Below the pieces are notes generated by a model that did no database searches, was not told where the DNA came from, and saw only the letters and a program-made list of their open reading frames with translations. A program made the position numbers and the translations under genes. Shown here piece after piece: positions 26,001 through 37,200 of a DNA stretch of 64,000 nt. The stretch comes from Apteryx mantelli (Eukaryota; Chordata; Aves; Apterygiformes; Apterygidae). The stretch is taken from contig NC_090020.1 in assembly GCF_036417845.1 (NCBI RefSeq), positions 33,402,425-33,466,424 of the forward strand, in the 5' to 3' direction. Every line of letters starts with the position of its first letter. Position 1 is the first letter of the stretch.

Positions 26001-28101
26001 TTAATCGTCATCTTCTGAGTTTCTTGACCATTGCTACCTAAATGGTACTCCTAAAGCACAGAATCAACCTTTTCTTAAAATTTATTTCCTTGTGAATTTT
26101 TCATCTAACAATCTTTGTCATGTAATTTAGCATTTTCCTCTTCAAAGCATTTTACTAATATTAGCAAATTCCTCCCAACTGTAACCCAGCTAGTACAGCA
26201 GGTAATTATTTTTCTCATTTTCAGTAGGGAGAAACACAGCAACAAACCAATTGTCTACAGGGTGGTAGAAATTTCTTCCATATGCATATTTTTACAAGTT
26301 TTGCTTTGCAAGTTTTTTACTTATATTTTGGTGATAGAATGGCAGGAGATAAGGACTAATTGGTCCCTGAAGCAGATGTAACATCTTTCTTTCACAAGAA
26401 ATCTGTCTGTAAGGAAACACCACAGCAAATTTACCACCATCTATGAAATGCTCTTCTTCCAGAGTTTTCCTACTCACAGTCTACTTCTGGATTTAGTATC
26501 ACTGGGAAAGTAACCAAGTATTGGCATATGTAAAGCACCCCGAACTTTAGAAGTTATGCAAACAAATACCAAAGAGGAAATAGAGAAAGAAAGCATTATT
26601 TATCATGATAAGGAAGAAATACAGTAGGAAAACACTAAGACAATTCCAAGGTAAACCTGGTAAGTTTTCAGAGCAAAATGGATTATTAGTCAGTATCTGA
26701 AAAATGCTTCTGTGCTGCAGATGTTTTTTTTAATGTTCCTAGCAGACTAGCAGATACAAAGCAAATGTCTATTGGGAAACAAGTTTCCACCTGCCAACTT
26801 TAATTATCGTGAATCTCAGCATCTCATGTGCCATGTGATAGAGCAAATCATTCAAACCTATGAATTTCACTGCATCCAGAAGATGCTTTTTAAAAAGGGC
26901 AGAGCATAAAAGGTGAGTCCACTGAAAGAAGCAATAGTCTCTCAAACTTCAGTGGAAACAAGGTTTTTGTATAGAAACTTCTACTCAGTGACCCTCTCCT
27001 TATGCACAGATCTGAGGCCCATGCCTCACTTAAATCAAAATGGGGCCTACATGTTATTTCAGAAATACTTGATCATTAGGCACCTCTTCTGCAAAGGAGT
27101 GAATTTCACTCTTCATTATTCCACTGTGAAATGTGCTTATTAAATGCTTATTAAATCCAGTGAGTTCAATGCCCTAATGTGGAGGCAAGAAGGAAGTACA
27201 AGAGTATTGATAAAGGTCCCTTGTTAGCAAGATGCCACCATCGATGGTGGCAGAAAATGCAGTAACTTTTCATTCCTTCTTCATTCCAATAATCTAACAA
27301 GCCTAAGAAAAATATCGACATTCAGTAGGAAGAAGGTATTTTAATAAACATTTCTGTTATTTTTATGAGAACTTGTAATATCTCTAAAATAGAACTGCCA
27401 AGTGGCAGCCTTTGAAGTTTTTAGGCAAAAGTAGATTTGGTACATTAATGATACAATTAAGGATAGGCCACCAGTTCAGGAAAAACAGACAGGAGCAAAG
27501 TCAACAGGAACAAAGAAAAGCTGCTTTGAAGAGTGGAGGCCATATGCTAAACAAACTAGTCGCTTCACATATCAGGAAACTGAGGATATAGGCAATGTTA
27601 TTAAAACTAAAGCATTTCCAGTAGAGAAAAAACATCAGAAGTAGGAATGGGGAAGGAATTCACATCTATTCACCAGGTGTGTGAGCTTTTATCAGTTTGG
27701 TTATTTTCCTTCTCTCTCTAAGTGTGCAGAACTTTCTGGTTCTTAAACCGAAGTTACTAGGAGAGACAAAAAAAGAAGAAAAAAAGAAAAAAAAAGAAAA
27801 AGAAATGAAGGAAACCACACTTACTGGAAGGTGTGTTTTGTTCTGAAAGGATGGGGTAAGAAAATGCAAGGAAAACCTCTCCCAATTAGTAACACAACAG
27901 TTCATCACTTGGTTACAAGAAGAAAAATGTGAGGAAATTTCCTTTACCTGCCCATTCTCCCAGCGACCGAAAGAAAGCCTGAGGCAAGGCATTCCAAGTA
28001 TGTGGGAAAATATATTTCAGAAATCGGATGCATTTTACCAGAGTATAGAAACAGATCAGAGCCCCAAAAACAGTGAGTAGCTGATGCTGGAACTCCTCCA
28101 T
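4933..28101 (-). CDS. HSD17B3: 17-beta-hydroxysteroid dehydrogenase type 3
   Basis: An ER-membrane short-chain dehydrogenase that uses NADPH to reduce androstenedione to testosterone. Eleven exons (listed separately) join in frame into 310 codons, the same length as human HSD17B3. Residues 8-32 form an N-terminal hydrophobic anchor. The cofactor motif TGAGDGLG is at 54-61, and Arg80 matches the human residue tied to NADPH preference. NNVG is at 130-133, catalytic Ser185 lies in NLSSG, and Tyr198 and Lys202 lie in YSASK. The start has a strong Kozak context (GCCATGG), and every junction uses GT/AG. The upstream region has no CpG island, as expected for a tissue-restricted gene. The next gene upstream on the same strand is SLC35D2. 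HSD17B12, the ubiquitous paralogue, is excluded by gene order and by close identity to type 3. The reading frame is whole. Confidence 0.97.
5733..5882 (-). CDS. HSD17B3: HSD17B3 exon 10
   Basis: Encodes residues 225-274, including [19 protein letters not shown] and GCLAHEIL, all close to human. The acceptor is TATTTTAG and the donor is TTG|GTAATT. Bases 5836-5876 recur exactly in intron 8. Confidence 0.95.
6173..6238 (-). CDS. HSD17B3: HSD17B3 exon 9
   Basis: Encodes residues 203-224 ([11 protein letters not shown]...), phase 0 at both ends. The acceptor is GTTCTAG and the donor is CAG|GTGATA. Confidence 0.95.
6759..6799 (-). repeat. Exact 41-bp copy of HSD17B3 exon 10 interior
   Basis: These bases are identical to 5836-5876 and in the same orientation. 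They correspond to the exon 10 segment coding [13 protein letters not shown] and neighbours. The copy lies in intron 8, without the exon's acceptor or donor and without a poly(A) tail, so it does not look like a normal exon or a retrocopy. Confidence 0.9.
7343..7365. repeat. Poly(T) run, 23 bases
   Basis: An uninterrupted T23 in HSD17B3 intron 8 that reads as A23 on the gene strand. It may be a simple repeat or the tail of an old insertion; no attached element was recognised. Confidence 0.8.
7946..8027 (-). CDS. HSD17B3: HSD17B3 exon 8 (catalytic)
   Basis: Encodes residues 175-202, holding Ser185, Tyr198 and Lys202, the catalytic trio. The acceptor is AATTTCAG and the donor is AAG|GTAAGG. 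Confidence 0.96.
9062..9096 (-). CDS. HSD17B3: HSD17B3 exon 7 (35-base microexon)
   Basis: Encodes residues 164-174 plus two bases ([11 protein letters not shown], then split Arg175). The acceptor is GTCTTACAG and the donor is CACG|GTAAAA. Skipping it would shift the frame. Confidence 0.93.
11273..11308 (-). CDS. HSD17B3: HSD17B3 exon 6 (36-base microexon)
   Basis: Encodes residues 152-163 ([12 protein letters not shown]), the same length as the human exon. It starts and ends in phase 0, so skipping it would stay in frame. The acceptor is CCCGCAG and the donor is AAAG|GTATGT. Confidence 0.93.
12574..12641 (-). CDS. HSD17B3: HSD17B3 exon 5
   Basis: Encodes residues 129-151, beginning with VNNVGML, the structural NNxG motif of short-chain dehydrogenases. 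The acceptor is TTGATTAG and the donor is GAG|GTAGGA. Confidence 0.94.
12838..12890. repeat. GT-rich low-complexity stretch
   Basis: Plus-strand runs of GGGTTT, TTTTTG and GTTTG in HSD17B3 intron 4. The sequence is low in complexity, with no coding or regulatory reading. Confidence 0.6.
13342..13449 (-). CDS. HSD17B3: HSD17B3 exon 4
   Basis: Encodes residues 93-128 plus one base, including [10 protein letters not shown], nearly identical to human. The acceptor is TTACAG|AG and the donor is TTGG|GTGAGT. Confidence 0.96.
19501..19576 (-). CDS. HSD17B3: HSD17B3 exon 3
   Basis: Encodes residues 68-92 plus one base, including SRT at 79-81 with the cofactor-choosing Arg80. The acceptor is TATTGCAG and the donor is GTTG|GTAAGT. 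Confidence 0.95.
20381..20402. repeat. Perfect 11-bp tandem duplication
   Basis: TGCAGAACAAA occurs twice in a row in HSD17B3 intron 2. Confidence 0.85.
22860..24560. other. Intron 2 block of raised GC content, origin unknown
   Basis: Within HSD17B3 intron 2 this stretch is visibly richer in G and C than its flanks and poorer in A/T runs. No intact frame, splice-bounded exon or repeat family was recognised on either strand. It could be a very old transposon or a non-coding exon cluster. Confidence 0.35.
25876..25922 (-). CDS. HSD17B3: HSD17B3 exon 2
   Basis: A 47-base exon encoding residues 52-67 with the whole dinucleotide-binding motif TGAGDGLG. The acceptor is CTCCAG and the donor is GAG|GTAAG. 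Confidence 0.95.
27134..27155. repeat. Perfect 11-bp tandem duplication
   Basis: TGCTTATTAAA occurs twice in a row in HSD17B3 intron 1. Confidence 0.85.
27767..27804. repeat. A-rich simple repeat
   Basis: Runs of A broken by single G bases in HSD17B3 intron 1, about 150 bases inside the exon 1 donor. On the gene strand it is a polypyrimidine tract. Confidence 0.7.
27948..28101 (-). CDS. HSD17B3: HSD17B3 exon 1 (coding part)
   Basis: Encodes residues 1-51 plus one base: the membrane anchor and the stretch ending SLGEWA. The donor is GGCAG|GTAAAG. The codon for Val52 is split by intron 1. Confidence 0.95.
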
Positions 28102-31073
28102 GGCGAAGGCAAAGCCAGGGAGCTGAGATGAAACAGTCCTTATCTCCCTGAGAAATGCCTCTTAGTGCACTGCTGGTCTCTGAGCGCTGGCCTAGAAGTG
28201 AGGCATCTAATCAAATCATGTGATTTTTTTTTTTCCCTTCTAGGAGTGTCCGGAATTTAGATTAGAATAACATCTGTACAATACACCCAAATTTGTAAAC
28301 TACTGAAAAATCCAAACTAAACAATGATTTCTGGTGCTTGCTTTAGAGGCACGGTTTTGCTCCTTTTCTGGAAACTATCCAAGAAAAAAAAAGAAGAAAA
28401 ATATTTTTATTGTAGTTGTTTAAGATTCATAGAGACTAGACAGGTCTAAACCAAAACCTCAGATAAGAATACTCCAAACCTTGGGGTTAATACACATCAG
28501 CGCTATGTCTTACAGTGCTGAGGACTTAAACTCCCTAGTCCGGATACTTCCAGGGCAATTTCACACTGAACTTGTGCTAAGGTCAAAAAAATGGATTTAT
28601 CTTCAAATTTTAAGAGTAATGACAATACCTAATTCTTTCTATACAGAGAAAGCAATATCATATAACTTTTCAAAGAGCTTTTGGAAAAGAGATTAATACT
28701 ATTATACCCATTTTACAAAGGGGGAAATTATGGCATGAGGAGGTACAGTAATATATTTAAGGAGGAATAGGACTTTCAACTCTTTTGAAAAAATCTGCTT
28801 GAACTAGTATCAAAGCCGAGGACAGGTACCAAAATCCTAAGCGGAAAAACCATTTACAAGAATGCCTACTGCAAGAAAAATAGTCTGAAATTAATGAAAC
28901 TCAGAAAAAAAGTGAATTAAAAAGAAAAATCAAAAAAAGTTAACATATAGAAATTCTCAGGGAAGACACAGAAGCAACCTAAACTCTTCTTTGTAGTAAT
29001 CTGAAAGAGTTTTCATTCTTCAAAGATCAGTTTAAACTGGAGCAAAAACATACTGATGCTTATATATGCACTTAATATAAAGCAAGATAAAAGTAGTGTG
29101 TATGCTTTAATGATATTCCTCTATCTTTAACACATGGGGCATCTTTAAAATTTAATCTCAACTTCTGACACCCAGTAACCTTCAACTGAGGAGAAGCAGC
29201 ACATGTCACACGTCAGGCAGAAAACCACAATATGCAGATGCATTGCAGAGAAAATATCAGGACTGAGTCACAAGGAATGTAGCACTAAGTCTATCTGTAA
29301 CAAGATATAAAAAACAATACTATTTAGCCTAACAAGAACTCAGTTTCTTCATACATAAGATTTCAGTATACTTATAAATTTCAACACCCTAGCAGCTCTT
29401 GTTTTACTCCATAAGTAAGGTCAGTCAGAAAATAAAAAAGGTCTGAGTATTAAATTTCCCAAAGTATTTACAAACAATCACAAATTCTCTAGAGAATCAT
29501 TCACTATTCAAGGAATATTTTAAATTTGGATAAGATGCACTGTATTTTTCACATGCAACAAGGATGCTGAATACCTCCTTTAATTGAAAAAAATCCCTTC
29601 TGTTTGACTATGGAGCCACAACCCAAACTTCTGTAACTGTCAGCCTCCTCTGCTGCACTTCTAGCTCTGCCTGCGCTCCCAAGCCACCCTGGCCATCTTC
29701 TTTTCCAGAGACTTTGGTCTTTCAATACTTCCTGTGCCTAATATTCTTAAAACAGGCTGAGATACCAAGAGAAACAACCAATAAATTCTTATGAATGTGA
29801 AGTATTAGTTGTTGAGCCCAGTCCAAGTTTTCCCCTGAGGTATTGCTTCTCTAACTTTCACAGGAATCATTTCAAGAACTTTACACATTGCATGGCTAGA
29901 AAGCTGCTTGTGATAGTCTCTGTATTTTTTTTCACTTAATCCCCTCCCATTACTGCTAGTCAGCTGCTAAGCAATCCTTATAATATTACAGTTTGTACAG
30001 ATTATTGTACAGATTAATATTCCTTTCCAAAACAATTACTGTTTAACTGGAACCCGTTTGCAGGTTTTTGTAAAGCTTCTTCTTATGTTCCCTTACATAA
30101 GATACCTGTTACCATCTGTAGGACTTTTCAAGTTTTAAAAACATTAGACTGACTTATGAAAATCAAGTTCTATGGCTAGCAACATGTATCTACATGACCT
30201 TTAAGTAAGGGAACATGATTTTCTGAAGTCAATCCAATATTTTTAGAAGTAGCCCACTTATTAATGCCTAAATATGCATTTTGAAGGCTAATGCTTCTTT
30301 GTAATGCTTTATTTTTTCCTCCATTCAAAAAGAAAAGAAAATAAGGCTTCACACAGCAACTAAGTCATGCAATTTTACAATTTAGCATATGATTAAGCTA
30401 ACATGAAGTCTGTAGAAAACTAAAATCAGGACTATCTACAGATATTTCCTAAGACGAATCAGTTTTAAATTACTGTACTACTTTATTTGCTGAAAGACAT
30501 AATTACTCTACAAGAGGTTCTGAATGGACATTTCAATCATTGCTTAAATTGTAACACAAGAATTATGTCTGAATGAGCCCGTATAATCAGAGTTTCAACC
30601 AGCTAATTCAGAAGAATGAATATTTTCTCTGTAGATAAGGAGGAAGAATACTAACAGATTGAAGTCGAGTTGCTCTTTGAAAGGATGGACAGGAAATTTT
30701 TTTTCTTCCTTGGCCCATTTTGACACTCAACATTAAGTTCACTTGAAAGCTCTTTTTATTAGTACCTATTTTGGGTTATTTCTAAATTATATTTTAAACC
30801 ATTCTGAGTAATATTATCATAAAGACTATCATAATGAGGTCTGTATTTTAGCTAAGAAGTCCAGGCCAGAAGGACTTCAGAAACATGACATAAACAATGA
30901 ATTCAATCAAATTACTTCCACTACAATACAGAATGAACAAAACTACTTCAACTATAGTAGAGAAGCTCATTGTACATAACACATTTATGCTATACAGGTG
31001 TGCTTGAAAGCATTTTTCCTTGTCCATACCCACAGAAATAAAAAGCAAGTTAAAAAAACATACTTTGCATCTA
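28102..31073. other. HSD17B3 upstream region and intergenic spacer
   Basis: The HSD17B3 5' UTR and promoter should lie just above 28101. No CpG island and no clear TATA box was seen, which fits a tissue-specific gene with a weak core promoter. The rest is AT-rich, with no recognised gene, up to the candidate SLC35D2 poly(A) signals. Confidence 0.5.
29993..30016. repeat. Perfect 12-bp tandem duplication
   Basis: TTGTACAGATTA occurs twice in a row in the spacer between HSD17B3 and SLC35D2. Confidence 0.85.
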
Positions 31074-31157
31074 TTTATTTATAAAAGGTACAGCAAAATA
31101 ATAATCAATTAAAATGCATTTGGTAGCTGTTCCTTTGCAGGAACTACATCTTTTATT
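31074..31157 (-). terminator. SLC35D2: SLC35D2 candidate poly(A) signals
   Basis: Two TTTATT sequences (31074-31079 and 31152-31157) read AATAAA on the gene strand. Use of either gives a 3' UTR of about 3 kb. They are the first canonical signals noticed after the stop; variant signals such as ATTAAA occur nearer, so the true end is uncertain. Confidence 0.3.
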
Positions 31158-34104
31158 TAGTAGGTGCCATTAGGTTGTTCATAAGTATTGCAATCAAACC
31201 GCTCTGATAATCTTTTAGTAACTGATGAAAACTTTCCTATTGCCTTGTTCCACTACTGAGAGTTGAGGCTCAGTATTTAAGATTTTGGAGGTAGAGGTGA
31301 CTGGGAGAAAGAGGAGTCTTACGAAAGAATACACTCAAAAATATTGGAGGCTTTTTGATTACAAAGGAAATAGTTTTAAACCAAAGATCTCTCCAAAATA
31401 TTTACAGACCCTCACCCTCCCATCCCCCTAATAGTTAAAAAAAATGGAAGTCACATCTCTTATCCAGCTCTGGGCAGCTGGAAAATCCAGACTTTTGTTT
31501 CCATTTCTAGGATCTTCCACTTCCAATAATCTGCAGTCACTCCTCCTTTTGCCATTTAAATCCGTGGACAGCCCAGCAGTCCACCAGAACCCAGTCCTTT
31601 CTTTGAGGTTGGTCAGAGCTCTGACTTCTAGTGGCTGGAAGCAGAAGCAACCCCCAAATCTTCTTTTTTCTTAAGGAATGCAGCTTGTACAAATACTAAA
31701 GAGCCAGGATATGGTTACAGAGACATCAGGACATTGCTGTTACAGGGCCAGATCCATATCCATCAAAATCAGTGCAAGCATCCACTAACATTGACTAATG
31801 TCAATTCTACATAGAAACTGATGATCAGTGGCTTAAATGCACATCACAAGCAAGCAACCTGGTTTGAGGTTTTTAAAATTACGTTATATAATGTAGTGAG
31901 CAGATCTGAGCTTAAACAACACACCTAGTCTATAGAAGGGCTCTTGAAAGCCAAACCTGGATTGCAAACAGCTTCCACTGTTCTCCTGGGCTGAAACAGC
32001 CACATCATCTCCCAGAGTCTAAGATTTCAGCAGTCAGTTCCAAAAGAGGAATTGTTTCTAAAAGCATGAGACAAATGGGGTGTTTGAGCATCATAACGAT
32101 GCAACTGTCCTATTTTTCCAAAGAGTTTTTAATGGTTTGTAGCAGGGAATAGATGGAAGCCACATACTGATTTCTGCATCAGGTCTTGGCAATACGAAGA
32201 CATTCACCTCAGTAGATGTATGCCTATAAAATTATTCCAGTATAGCTAAGCTGTGAAGTATCCTGTTTAAAGAAGGTAGCTCCTAGTACTTTTCAAAACA
32301 CAGTGGTTTCATTTTACAAGGTTTTACAAACTATGCAGATTTTAGAAAGGAGATGAATAGAAGGAGGCATGAAATAATGGTACACCTAAGTAGATCAGGA
32401 GCTTCTGTCCCTTCTCAGTAATAACAGAAGAAAGCAATACTGTAAGAATGTTAAAAAAAGAGAAGGAAATGCAGCATCACTACATGAAATCTTTTTGCAT
32501 ACATGACCATACTGTGAAATCATTACCACAGGAGGCCATGAAACCAAGAACTCAAGTCTGCTAGAAGCTGGTTATTCCACTGAAGCTTCTGGTATGAGCT
32601 ACTCACATGCTTCTTAGATTTAATCCAGTCTGACCATTCACACGTTACACATAGAATAACACTTTTCAGGTTTTGCTGTATTTTAACCCAACTCAGACAA
32701 AACAAGTCATGACATACACCCAGTTCCATGTCAAAGTCTTCCAAAATCTCATTCTTCTTTTAATTTGATTATTTAGAAAAAATCTTGGCTCATGCCTGCC
32801 TGGAATTAAAAACTTCAGCAAGATGAATTACTCTGCTGTCCTCCAGCAATGCAATACTTCTAAGGTGCTTTCAAAGACTAATGCTTTATACTCAGGGATA
32901 ATGTATCAATCAGCTGTACTTGCAGTGAAGGAAATAAAGATACAGTGCAGTGCCACTACTGTTGCCCAAAATAACCCAGCCCACCAGATCCCCATATCTT
33001 GTTTTTTAACCATGAGATTAGATTAGCCTTGCCCACTGTAGCAACCCCTTGGGCTTGTAATGACTCCTTGTTCTGAATTTAGCACATAAAATAGTACCAG
33101 ATCAGCTTTCACTGCATATATTAAGACACAACAGGACACTGATCCTTTTTCCTCAACTAAACACAACAGTCAGTCTCCCACACATCAGTCACTTCCCCTC
33201 TTGTAATTTGTACATCATAGTGTCACTTCTGTGCAGTGTTAAGAAACTAATTATAGACAAAATGTCAGAGGAGGGGACTGATATCAAAAGGTGAATGTAC
33301 CTGAACAGAAATAAATTTACCTTTGTTACCTCTCCTAACTACCCGTATGGTACTGGCTCAGGAAAAAAACAAAAAACAAAAACAAAAACTTTTTAAGCAT
33401 TAAAATGCCTCTCTCAGTCTCTTTCTTCCTTTGATCCTGCAGCAAAGTTATAAGGATCCACTTATAACAACAGTGACAACTGCAGCAGAAGACCATGATG
33501 TTACTGAGGATAAGAAAAGGACTGAGAGAATGACTACCCAATGCATACAAAACACCCAAGGCCATATCCCGTGTTCTTCAGTCAAAACATACACAGGGAA
33601 CGATCTCGGGGTACAGCTCCTCTTTGACCTGTGCATTCTACGGTCACTTATACACAGGCAAATGTGTATGTGAAATCCTTCTGAGTCACTAGTGTCTTTC
33701 ATCTCTTCACTGATATCAAAGACCACATATGGTATAAGGCAGTGATAAACCAAGCTTCATGATCTTTATAGAGAGTTTTGCCTCAGAAACAGAACTATTT
33801 TGTTGAGTATAAATAGCTCCAAAGTCTAGAAGAATAAAGACATTCACAACTTGAGAATTGCTCATGGCATTTCTTCCTGTAAATTAGCTTGTGGTGTAAA
33901 AACAGCTAAAATGAAACTTGTTCACATGTGAAAAACCACAGTGTGCAAGAATATTTCTGAGCTGATGAGATGTGTTCACATCTATGGTAACTGAGGTAGA
34001 TTTTTTTTTCTTGCTTCAAATATGTTCCAGCATACACTTGTTTAAGTTCTCAGCAGCGCTAAACAAACTTGCATCTTCAGTCTTTTTCAAGGCAGGCATT
34101 TTTG
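31158..34104 (-). other. SLC35D2: Probable SLC35D2 3' UTR
   Basis: AT-rich, without a coding resemblance on either strand, directly after the SLC35D2 stop codon. Assigned as 3' UTR only because no earlier canonical poly(A) signal was noticed. Confidence 0.35.
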
Positions 34105-34207
34105 CTAACTCTTTGACTCAAGAAGTGCATTCTCTTCATCTCCAGGTTGCTTAGGCTTGCTGTTTCCTCTTAAGGTTAAAAATGAGTATCTCAGTCCTCC
34201 TGCCATA
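34105..34207 (-). CDS. SLC35D2: SLC35D2 exon 12 (last coding)
   Basis: Encodes residues 297-330 ([12 protein letters not shown], then a polar Lys/Glu cytosolic tail ending LLESKS) before TAG. The acceptor is TTCTTTAG. The tail is a few residues shorter than in human. Confidence 0.92.
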
Positions 34208-37200
34208 CTAAAGAAAAAAGAATTAACACAGATGTCAGATACACCTGATATGGTATACCCGTCGTCATTTTATGGGTACATAACTTTCCTTCCAAAGGAT
34301 CAAGGAATGCCAGCCGGCATAAATTAGAGCATCTTAGAGCTGTGTAGATGTAAGCCATCTGAGAAACTAGCCCTGAGTGCACAAGGGTCAATAATCAGTT
34401 GCTCCAATGGATTCATATGAGCAGGTGCAACAGTTCATCCAAACACAAAATATAACAGTTCAGAAAAAATAACTCATATAGAAGAGCATAATTCATTGAA
34501 TCAGTGTTCTCACTTCCCACACCACTTGGCTTTTCCTTGGAAGCCTCTGAGTTCAGAACTAATCAGATCCAACACTGCTAATAAAAAAAAAAAAAAAGGA
34601 TGAACTCACAACCCCCATTAGTAAATCCAAAGGCATATTTCCATAGTTAAGATCCTACCATGATAACACTCAATATACATAAACAGACATTACTAATGGT
34701 AATGAATTTTACATCCTGAGGCAGTACATAGTGTTTCCTCAGGCTAGTAGTTTCAAAACTGCATCAGCCAAATGGGCCAAATCAAACAAAAGATAAAACT
34801 ATATCTCACTGAGAAATCTTCAGCTTTAACAAATAAAGGCCAAGTTCAAGTTGCACTCACCAAATATTAAGCCCTATAAAGTTTAACACGGAGAATATGT
34901 AATCTCCACCAACCAACATTCCAATGTAAGCAATGGATATATTCTGAAAAAGAAGTAAAAGTCATGCAGTTATTAAAGTCAGTTTTCATCTCCAAGAATA
35001 TAAATGATACCAATTAATTCATTTTTCTAAGCAAATAGCTATACTCAGTTGTTGGCCTCTCTAAAATTAGTGTTTGAATTAGTTTCATGGCATGTCAACT
35101 TTATGGGTAACGCAACAGCAAAATAAAATCAACATGTTTTCTAAACATGAGCAATGCATTGAGAGTTACTTTTTGAAGAAACAAAGAAGAAAATTAGCTA
35201 TTTGGCATTAGGCACAAATGGAACTAAGGCCACCTTCTGAAAATGCATTTCTTTTCAAGATTTTGGAAAACTCATTCCAAATCCCATTTCCTAAAAGCAG
35301 GCTTTGGTTTCTCCAAGCATAAAAGAGTATGTTGTAAAGTTACAATAAAAGCTCTTTATTATTGCTCTAAAAGGGTTACCTCCTTGTTTTGCCACCTAAA
35401 AGTGCAGTGAAAGCACTTGGCTCAAGTTCAATGCCGGCACAGTTTTGAGTCAAAAATTTTTTTTTTCCCCTGCCATCAAGTTTCAGAAAATGAAAATTGC
35501 TTCCTGTAGACAGACTGAAAGCTATAGAACTGCATGCTCATTCTACCAACACTTTGTTGACTTCATATGTTTTAGCAGCTAGCATGGTCAATGACATCAT
35601 TTCTTTGGGGACTACTGAGTCATAAAGTGCTTCTCAACTTTAAAGTAATCCAAAACCTCTCAAAAGTAATTATTGTTCAGAAAAATAGAAATAGCATTGC
35701 TCTATCTTAATGGTTCAATGCAGACATACAAAATTTAAAAGAACACCTTCAGGGCCACAGAAGAAAGGCTACTACATCAATCTTGCCAGCTTGCAAAAAG
35801 ACAACTGTGAAAAGAGAACTCCTATCTTACTTTTGCAGATTTTGCCATGTTGGAGGTACTGTTTTCCTGTCATCTATGCAAGGGAGCACCCTGAGGACTC
35901 TTACTTCTGTACCTGAACTAGTTTGGGTGACACAACTGTCAGCATCCACAGCAGCAAAAGATAAATCTTTTAGTAAAACGCCTCCAGCTTACAACTCTGT
36001 GCTCCTCCCCAGACTGGTCTACAAAAAAGTGCTTGTGCAGTCAGTGATCCTCCCAGCTTGGAAGCTCTGGCCTCATCAACACAAAGGAAGTTGCACTGGT
36101 TTTATTTTAAGTTGGGCTACAGAAAGAAAACAAACTGCAAGGGCAACAGCTTCAATTTTTAAGAGAGGCTTGTTTTAGTGATCATCAAATTGATCAGAAT
36201 TCACATAAATGAAAATGAAATAGTCCATTCAGCTAGAATGCAAGTTCCCACACAGAGGCAGAAGCAAGTTACCACAAAGCAATAAACTTCCTACTACAGT
36301 TTAGCCATTATTTTGTATCGATGAATGCCCTCTTGATCAGCAGCAATGAAAATAAGTTTAGGCCACAGTGAAAGAGGGTTAATCTGCATCAGTTTGCCAT
36401 GCATTTGCCTAGGCTAACTCAGCTAACTGGCAGTAACTTGTTAAAGAACAATAGCAGGTGACAGTACAATAGAGATAAATGTGGTTGAATGTACAAGTTT
36501 TATTTAAAACTGGTACAAGTGTCTCTTGTAGGAAAAAATCAAGTCCCATTTCTTTCTAGAGTACATCTGAGTTTCAATGAAAAGAAAACAAAATCCTTTT
36601 GTAGTGTAGATCTCCATAATGCAAAATGCAACTATGGCATGATCAGTGTCACAGGATCAGTCCTCATTTTGAGTTTCCAGCTCAAAACATAATCAGGATG
36701 CTTGCTGAGGCAATGCTTTTTCCTGCCCACTTCAGTGTTCCCTTCTCCTTCTTCTGCTCTGTAACTTACCTTGATGGCACCAACTACTGTTGTTGTAAGC
36801 GCAGAATTGTAATGACTGCATAGGACAGTAGAATACATCAGGAGAAACCTAAAGTAAAGCAACAAATTTTTGAAGTACCTCCCATAGGAACTAACAAGTT
36901 TATCAGCACTTTGAAATAAACAACATTTTTCAGGATCAATATTTTACTGGGATCTTCAATCCTACCTGTTCCAAACCCTAAAAAAGATATTGTGGACCGG
37001 AATTTAAGTCTATGATGTGCATGTACAGATTATTCAAAATTCAGCCTAAAAAGGAAGTCTTTCTGTATGTTGCTAGAGTTCTAGCAGAGAGTTATCTGTG
37101 TTCTCTGTGCTTCTTTAATCACTACTAGCAATAGAAACATCCATATTTGAAGTTAGTTTGACCCCTTGGTCGATGACGTGTGAAAGAGAATAGAATAGGA